Shown piece by piece: positions 58,602-64,000 of a stretch of 64,000 nucleotides of DNA. This DNA is from Cryptomeria japonica (lineage: Eukaryota; Streptophyta; Pinopsida; Cupressales; Cupressaceae): the NCBI RefSeq assembly GCF_030272615.1, contig NC_081409.1, forward strand, positions 19,222,260 through 19,286,259. The letters run 5' to 3'. Below the pieces are notes generated by a model. The model searched no databases. It was not told the DNA's origin and saw only the letters and a program-made list of their open reading frames with translations. Within the stretch, counting starts at the first letter, position 1. Each line of letters starts with the position of its first letter. The translations under genes were made by a program, and so were the position numbers.

Positions 58602-59360
58602 GCTATTATGGCAGCTCAAAAGATGATGAAGGAAGGATTAGTGGACAAAGGAATAATTGATCAGTCAATTCCAATTTTGCACAGACTTGTCCCGGAGTAC
58701 CAGTTTGACAAAGGAGCAAGCCCATCCACCAAGCTCAAAATAATTACCGAACACATCTGTAAGGATTCCCAATCACTGTAGCAAATATCTAATCGATAGG
58801 CATTGAAAAGATTCACTCAAGCTAAGAAAGCCACTTTTAATCAGTTGATTGAATCAGAGAAGAAAGAGATTATTGAAAAATTGAAGTTAATTGATAATGC
58901 TTTAAGGCAATGTACAAATATATACAGAGTATGTTGTAATGCCGGATTACTTACTGCAAATATAGATAAAAGGATTAGAGCCTCTCGGGATAAAATTGTA
59001 GGTATAGTCAATTCTTTTGATGGTTCCAATTCTTTGACTACATCTATTGATGGGCAGATTTTGGTATTGGAAGCTCAAATTTCAGCTCTTGAAAGGGATA
59101 GAGACAAAATCATTAGGAGAGATAAAGGGCTTAGAGGATTGGTGAGTCCCCAGTTGGACTCCTTGAGTGTACATAAAAATGAATGCATAGATATGGTTGG
59201 CAAGCTCACACCGGTAGAGCTTAAGGAGAAAGAGTCCCATGCTCATATGCTTAATGGACTTGTATCAGTATCTGGCACATTCAAATCAAGTTGGGACACT
59301 TATCTAGAGATTTTGGAGAAAGCCTATCTGGAAATTTTCAAGTATATTCAGCTCCAGTAA
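58602..59360 (+). pseudogene. E7 coiled-coil ORF (C-terminal part), unknown function
   Basis: One frame throughout. 58602-58781 reads AAQKMMKEGLVDKGIIDQSI...LVPEYQFDKGASPSTKLKIITEH, two stops follow near 58779 and 58797, and 58803-59360 is open for 185 codons (FTQAKKATFNQLIESEKKEIIEKLKLIDNAL, SIDGQILVLEAQISALERDRDKIIRRDKG). Strong heptad pattern near residues 95-125 of the second part. The last residues, TYLEILEKAYLEIFKYIQLQ, resemble in position and style the end of E5 ORF2 (NLNLVLAELFQIVTNRLQ). I do not recognise a family. Confidence 0.6.
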
Positions 59361-59420
59361 GGTGTTTTGGGACACATTCTTTGTACAGAATTTCACTCTT
59401 TATCCCGGTTTATGGTGTTT

Positions 59421-59667
59421 TTTGGCATTGATGTCAAAGGGGGAGGTATAGGTGAAAATATATCCTTGGCATCAAGAGATATGGATTATTTGTACAGATC
59501 ATGATTACAGATGAATATTCAACTCAGGGGGAGCAGTCTTAGGGTGAATCCGACAAATGAAAATCATTGTCATTTTTCACACGAGTGTTGTCATCAATGA
59601 CAAAGGGGGAGATTGTTGGCAATTGACACTCATTTGATTGGTTTCATATGTTGTCATTGATGGCAAC
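59421..59667 (+). promoter_or_regulatory. E7 U/M/D arm set with two polypurine tracts
   Basis: U 59421-59437 with tract 59435-59445; M 59587-59604 (GTTGTCATCAATGACAAA) with the 3' tract directly before the LTR at 59614; D in the LTR at about 59651-59667. M-D pairs at 16 of 17, the odd one being G-U. The inner base differs from other elements in M (GACAA instead of GCCAA) so that it pairs with D (TTGTC). Confidence 0.8.
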
Positions 59668-60492
59668 ATGTTTCGGCTTCATTCTTTGGTTTGGTACTTC
59701 ACCGACCAGCACTGGCAGGTATCTTCACCGGTAGGAAGGATTCTATGGGTACCGACATTGGAGGCCGACATCATTGGGAGATCCGGCAATCGGAAATTCA
59801 TTTTGTTATTTATGTATATATGTAATTAGCCAACATGTATAATCATTTTTTAATATCTATATAAGCCGACATGAGTCATGAAGGACTGTTAGGGTATACA
59901 GGTCAGTTGTTAAATCACTTTTGATAAATGAGTATGTGGTGTTGTTAGTAATGTGAAGATCATGTGTATGAGGTCATTTATGTATGAGATCAATATTGTA
60001 ATGATCTGTAGATGATTTGGATGTGAAGGTTATTCTGGTAAGGGCTTAGGGTTTCAAAACCAGAACAGTCAGATCTTGAACCGAAACTCAATTAGGCATA
60101 GCAGATGCACTAAATGAGTCCAATTTTACATTTTCTTATTCAAATTGATTGTAGTCAGTGAGACTCCTTTGTGTTGAGCAGTGTGTTCTAGGCAGTAAGC
60201 CTTCCTGTATGTGTAGGCCCCCATATTATGTAATATCTTTTCATATGGTCGGTGGATTGATATTGTGGGTAACAAATCCCACCGTGGTTTTTCCTCTTTG
60301 AGGTTTTTCACGTATAAATTCTCTGTGTTATGGTATTCATTTGTGTGATTGGCTCATTGATTGCTTTACTTCTTTCAATTATATATGCACCGGTTTACCG
60401 GTTGGTGAATGCATGTTATAATAAGGTTAAAAGTGAACATTCCGATAGAACACTGATTCAACACCCCCCCTCACTGTTCTTGGATTCCAACA
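59614..60492 (+). repeat. E7 3' LTR
   Basis: TGTTGGC...ATTCCAACA with TG/CA ends. Contains CCTTCCTGTATGTGTAGGCC near 60199-60218, CCCACCGTGGTTTTTCC...GGTTTTTCACG near 60277-60311 and a poly-C run near 60464. No second copy is in the window. Confidence 0.85.
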
Positions 60493-61594
60493 GCCACAAT
60501 ATTTTTTATTCAATTGGGTATTATTAAATAATGTAAAATCTTCACAATTCAAATAGAAATCAAACTAACAAGAAAATGATAACTTTAAATAGTTTTAAGA
60601 AAGTGGACACTAAATTAATGTATATTTGTCAATACATCTTGAGAAGTCTTGATCCTTCACCCTTATGGGCATCACCTAAATGCATGGAGTGGATCATCCA
60701 TGCTCATGGGAGATAGTTTCATGTGAACCATCAATTATGAAATATAGGTCAAGGGTTTGGCTAAAATATTATGCCATTAAATTTTTGATAAAACACTATA
60801 ATTTGATATACTACAAAAAAAATACCTCCAATTATCATTGAATGAGCTAACGAAACTCTTCAATGAATTGTTCATAAAGCACAATGCTTGTTGAAGCTTT
60901 TTGAAACGGGGTCATAAGCTAGGTGGGTTTGATCTTTTTGGGAGAATCTCCATGGTTAAACATAATTAGATAAAAGTAATATTTGAGATGGATGATATTT
61001 GCAAAGTACTTCATGCTTCACCCCTATGACCTCACCTAGATGTAATGCCAGGTATACCATTTGTATTCATGAAACATGGATCAATATATTTAGCTCAAAA
61101 ATTATGTAGTTGAAATTTGATATAATATAAAAAATACCTTCTCTTAAAATTTCACCAAATATTTATATTCATCATATTAAACAAATAATAAACATCATTC
61201 AAATATTTAACTTGAATCAATCTTAACATAAGCAACCAGAAATGATAACATCAAATAATTTTAAAAAGATGGACACTAAATTAATGTATATTAGTCACTA
61301 CATAAATTATCAACAGAAAATTTTGAAAATAACTCAATCACATCCACTCAATAAGAAATGAACAATAGTATGTTATGATTTGCAATATCATAGTATGCCA
61401 AAAGAGCAAAATTTCATGCAGAAATAATGCATTTCTATTTATATTAATATTTTGAAGGTGAGGAAAGCCAATCTACATTTCAGTCTTAAAAATCATAACT
61501 ATAAAATAAAAACAAAAACAATATACAATTTATTCAATGTAAGTAGATTTCCACAATCCACAAGACTTTCAATTGTTGCTAGATTTAATTGTGG
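60493..61594. other. Intergenic, no gene; contains a diverged 67-bp repeat pair
   Basis: AT-rich. 60571-60637 and 61237-61302 share GTGGACACTAAATTAATGTA / ATGGACACTAAATTAATGTA and surrounding bases; flanking CTTCACCC..ATG..ATCACCTA-type words recur at 60655 and 61018, so a unit of several hundred bp was once duplicated. No coding frame. Confidence 0.5.
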
Positions 61595-61703
61595 GTTGGG
61601 ATCATACTATACGATCCATCATCAGGGTATTAGAGAGCAACTTTTTGCTCTCAAAGCTGCTCTCCTAATATCTTGATGATGGATCATGTAGTATGATCTC
61701 AAC
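61595..61703 (+). ncRNA. Near-perfect 109-nt foldback (candidate miRNA/siRNA precursor or MITE)
   Basis: Left arm 61595-61641 (GTTGGGATCATACTATACGA at its start) and right arm 61656-61703 are complementary with 41 Watson-Crick pairs, four G-U pairs, two A-C mismatches and one bulge, leaving a 14-nt loop. Plus-strand RNA would form an almost unbroken hairpin of about two helical turns times two. It lies about 0.8 kb beyond the GRF stop codon and outside any retrotransposon I recognise. No TATA box or expression evidence; a small inverted-repeat transposon is the main alternative. Type is tentative. Confidence 0.45.
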
Positions 61704-62502
61704 TATGGATGCAAAATACTTTCACACAATCAAATCCAAAAGTAACAATTGAAAGACGGCTTATTGCTTTGAAGAAAAAAAATGCACTAATTATTCCTTA
61801 TACAATTGAATTATTCTTTTACTAATTTATGTTCCATTAGTTTTCTTTTTTTTTTTCAAAAATTTCTTATAAAATATAAAAAATGGTTTCATCAGCATTC
61901 AGCAATTAATTAGAAGCGAAAAAAATAGACTTCGGGAATAAAACAGTATGATTCATAAAAATCCAATTTATAAATGGAAAATGTATTAAATCCCATTTCT
62001 GCTAAAGAGAATATTAATTGTTCAAAATGCATAACCTAACCAGAAATCAAACAATATGATTCATGAATGAAAATATTTATTGCTTTTTTTCTGTTTTGAA
62101 TAAATGCAGAAAAAAGTTTACATGTAAAGAGTACAGTCAACAGACTGAATGCAGTTGCGTTCACACTCACATCCCATTCTACTTACAGAAATCTAAAATA
62201 TAAAAACAAAATGTAGAAGGCATAAAACTTGTGAAAGTCTCTGAAAGATCTAACTAAACAAAAAAACAATTCATTTCCAATCCAACCAATCTATGTGCAT
62301 CAAAAGTTTTTGAAATTGCTTGGCATCTGAAACTAAAATTTAGAAGATCCGACAAACAAACTACAATCCAGCAGTTTCTAAGCAGAAAAACTATAAATTT
62401 TCTGAACAGATAAAATCAAATCATAAAGCAAAGTATGATGCGCCCTCAGAGCATGCCTGTCCATTTGGAAACAAGGCTTTACGATTCTAATTCCATACTG
62501 AG
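61704..62502. other. Intergenic sequence and GRF 3' untranslated region
   Basis: AT-rich. On the minus strand an AATAAA at 62076-62081 would give a GRF 3' untranslated region of about 430 bases; this signal is a guess, since similar words occur by chance in AT-rich DNA. No other gene seen. Confidence 0.4.
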
Positions 62503-63424
62503 CTACATTCCTCCAAGATTCTGTTGCAGAGACATCTCATGTTTGGCAGCTGCTGCTGCTGCAACTGCTCGAGGGCTGCTCCCGCTGCTGCTATCAGACA
62601 GAGAAGCCAAGGTTTTCTGCAAAACACCAGTTGGGGATGCCATTCTTGGGCTGCCACGAGGGCTCAGTTCCCATCGATCGCCCATCAAATTAAGCCCAGA
62701 TGACTTTGACCCACCTCCAGGGGTTCCACCTGCATTAGTAGTACTAGACTGTAAAACTTCTGCAAGAGGTCCTCCCACTGGACTTTGCCATGTCACAGGG
62801 ATCCAATTACTGGTCTGTCTGTGCCTGTCTTCATTCAGAAGGCCTAGCCCCATGCCTACGCCAAGACCCATTTGAGTTGGATCCAGTGGGTCTTCCTCAG
62901 TTGATGATCTGGCAGCTGACATCGACAATTTGAGGGAGGACAGGGACATTTTTCCCCTGGGTGAAGTGGGGAAATCAGATATGGTCATGGGAAGGGATAT
63001 GGAAAGCTGTGTGCTGTTTGAGGATCTTTCTTCCATATCAGACCAAGAAATAGTTGTTGGGTCTCTGGTTGTACGTGGCCAGTCATCAAAGAAGTGTCTC
63101 AGGGGTTGTCCCTCTGAGGACTGGTCATTCCCAAAGCCAGTGCTTAAAAAGGAATGATGGTGTTGTTGATGCTGCTGTCGCTGCTGCTCTTGTAATTGCA
63201 AGTTCATCTGATTGGTGTCAGGCATAAGGCAAAAGTCTTGGCCAAGTATTGTACGCAGTTGTGGAGAAGAGTATTGCAACATGGAGTTGTTAAGTTTGGG
63301 GTCTGTGTTCACTGATGAAAGCATAGCCAGACTGCTCATGGCATGGTGAGAATCCTGACCCAGGCCTTTTCCTTCTGAAAAGAGCATCTGTTCATCCACA
63401 TCTCCTTTCATCCAGTTCATGTAT
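62503..63424 (-). CDS. GRF: Growth-regulating factor (GRF) transcription factor, C-terminal exon
   Basis: The minus-strand frame encodes about 306 residues ending at 62503. It has the C-terminal motifs of GRF proteins: FFD (RHFFDDWPRT, about residues 108-117 counting from Met 63420), TQL (STQLSISLPM, about 136-145) and GGPL (GGPLAEVLQSS, about 216-226). It also has a Gln/His run (74-89) and an Ala run (287-292). The N-terminal QLQ domain, which binds GIF coactivators, and the WRC DNA-binding domain are not in this exon and must lie beyond the window. A splice acceptor (TTTCCTGTAG before 63424) shows that the Met at 63420 is internal. GRFs act in the nucleus to promote cell proliferation in growing organs; in many plants miR396 represses them through a site in the WRC part, not visible here. 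No stops or shifts: the only intact host coding sequence. Confidence 0.92.
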
Positions 63425-64000
63425 CTACAGGAAACCAGGCAAACTTCTTGTTATCATTACAGTGTTTTAATTATTGGGCATCCTAAGCCTAGCAAGAGGT
63501 TACACACTACACAGACCAATAGCCAAACAAGCTTTATGTAAATAGGGATGAGAGCATGCAAAGCCATTTCAAAGATCTGCAAAACTCATTTGTCATGTGG
63601 TTCAGTAACATCTTTATTGAATCTCTGACCACTTACAACTAGGATTTGGACGGGGTGTATTCATACTCATAGCCGAGGTAGTGGAGTTCTTTAGCCCTAG
63701 GATGTCTGGTGTTCTGGTACCTATTAGTGATGAATCAATATATTCACAGTTTTAACTTGAACAATTCCATGCTGTTGAAAACTTAAAACATTTTTTGAGA
63801 ACATATTTAGTAATGTATGGAGAAATATGTATCCTGGTACCTAGCAGCCTGGATTGTATAAAAGACAGAAGGGATTGTATCAAACACAGAAGACAAACTT
63901 AATTGTCCTTGCATAAGTGGTCAAACTGTAAGAAGTTGAGAAAACTACTAGTTGGCCTCTTCTCATGTTACCACCAGCAGTAACTTTCTGTGCAGCAGTT
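63425..64000 (-). other. GRF intron (and possibly a small upstream exon)
   Basis: Directly upstream of the GRF acceptor. No QLQ or WRC segment occurs on the minus strand here. A stretch at about 63640-63712 reads TPDILGLKNSTTSAMSMNTP with a plausible acceptor (TACCAG) and a donor (GTAAGT), but its phase does not fit the next exon, so it is not called. Confidence 0.5.

Larger units (their letters stand above)
58602..60492 (+). mobile_element. E7: 3' part of a second non-autonomous LTR element
   Basis: Consists of the end of a coiled-coil ORF, the U and M arms with purine tracts, and one complete LTR. No 5' LTR, Gag or enzyme is present. The coding part sits just upstream of the 3' tracts, where E5 has its ORF2, and ends with a similar helical segment, so E7 is probably of the same type as E5 but another family. 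Its left end abuts the broken E6 LTR. Confidence 0.7.

Noticed and set aside
62435-62875. 146-codon plus-strand frame
   Set aside because: Antisense shadow of the GRF exon; its sequence lacks any motif.
63640-63712. Possible small GRF exon (TPDILGLKNSTTSAMSMNTP) with TACCAG acceptor and GTAAGT donor on the minus strand
   Set aside because: The open frame leaves one base at the donor, while the next exon needs two; joining them creates a stop. Other donors are weak.
1-64000. CRISPR-like arrays, tRNA or rRNA genes, bacterial operons
   Set aside because: No regularly spaced short repeats with unique spacers, and no cloverleaf or rRNA core seen; the tRNA-like words are primer-binding sites next to LTRs.

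Overview
The window looks like nuclear DNA of a seed plant with a very large, transposon-filled genome; a conifer or other gymnosperm is my best guess. It holds one host gene, at the right edge: the C-terminal exon of a growth-regulating factor (GRF) transcription factor, on the minus strand at 62503-63424. Nearly everything else is retrotransposon sequence with disrupted reading frames. I saw no rRNA, tRNA, CRISPR or bacterial-type features. The species is inference; the GRF identity and the transposon structures are read from the sequence.

Layout. 1450-5040 is a decayed minus-strand Ty3/gypsy pol (protease, RT, RNase H, a second RNase H). 6368-13020 is a complete but dead plus-strand Ty1/copia element (E1) with a perfect 5-bp target duplication (ATAAG). 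15877-37590 is a nest: minus-strand copia E2 is split by minus-strand copia E3 (20685-34871, duplication AGTTC) and by a solo LTR (35098-35871, duplication ATTAA); E3 is itself split by plus-strand copia E4 (24243-31613). 38616-44640 is E5, a plus-strand non-autonomous LTR element (duplication TATTT) without protease, integrase or RT; it has a coiled-coil Gag with four CCHC knuckles and a long second ORF I do not recognise. 44646-48180 is AT-rich LTR-like sequence split by a 5'-truncated LINE (45951-47666, 18-bp duplication). 48405-49215 is a 304-bp tandem repeat. 53605-58600 is copia E6, lacking gag, with a solo LTR in its 3' LTR; it abuts the 3' end of E7 (about 58602-60492), possibly another E5-type non-autonomous element.

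How the parts relate. E1, E2, E3 and E6 are one Sirevirus-like copia lineage by Gag, protease and pre-integrase wording; E4 is a more distant copia. E5 and E7 carry different proteins, yet share with the copia elements the PPT block, the LTR core hairpins and the poly-C LTR end; E5 also has the initiator-tRNA-Met type primer site. This fits parasitic elements mobilised by copia machinery. All seven elements also carry complementary arms around the 3' polypurine tract: an arm M just before the tract can pair with arm D inside the LTR or with arm U before a second, upstream tract. This conserved switch-like layout and the E5 second ORF are the best candidates for something undescribed. A separate 109-nt near-perfect foldback lies between E7 and the GRF gene.
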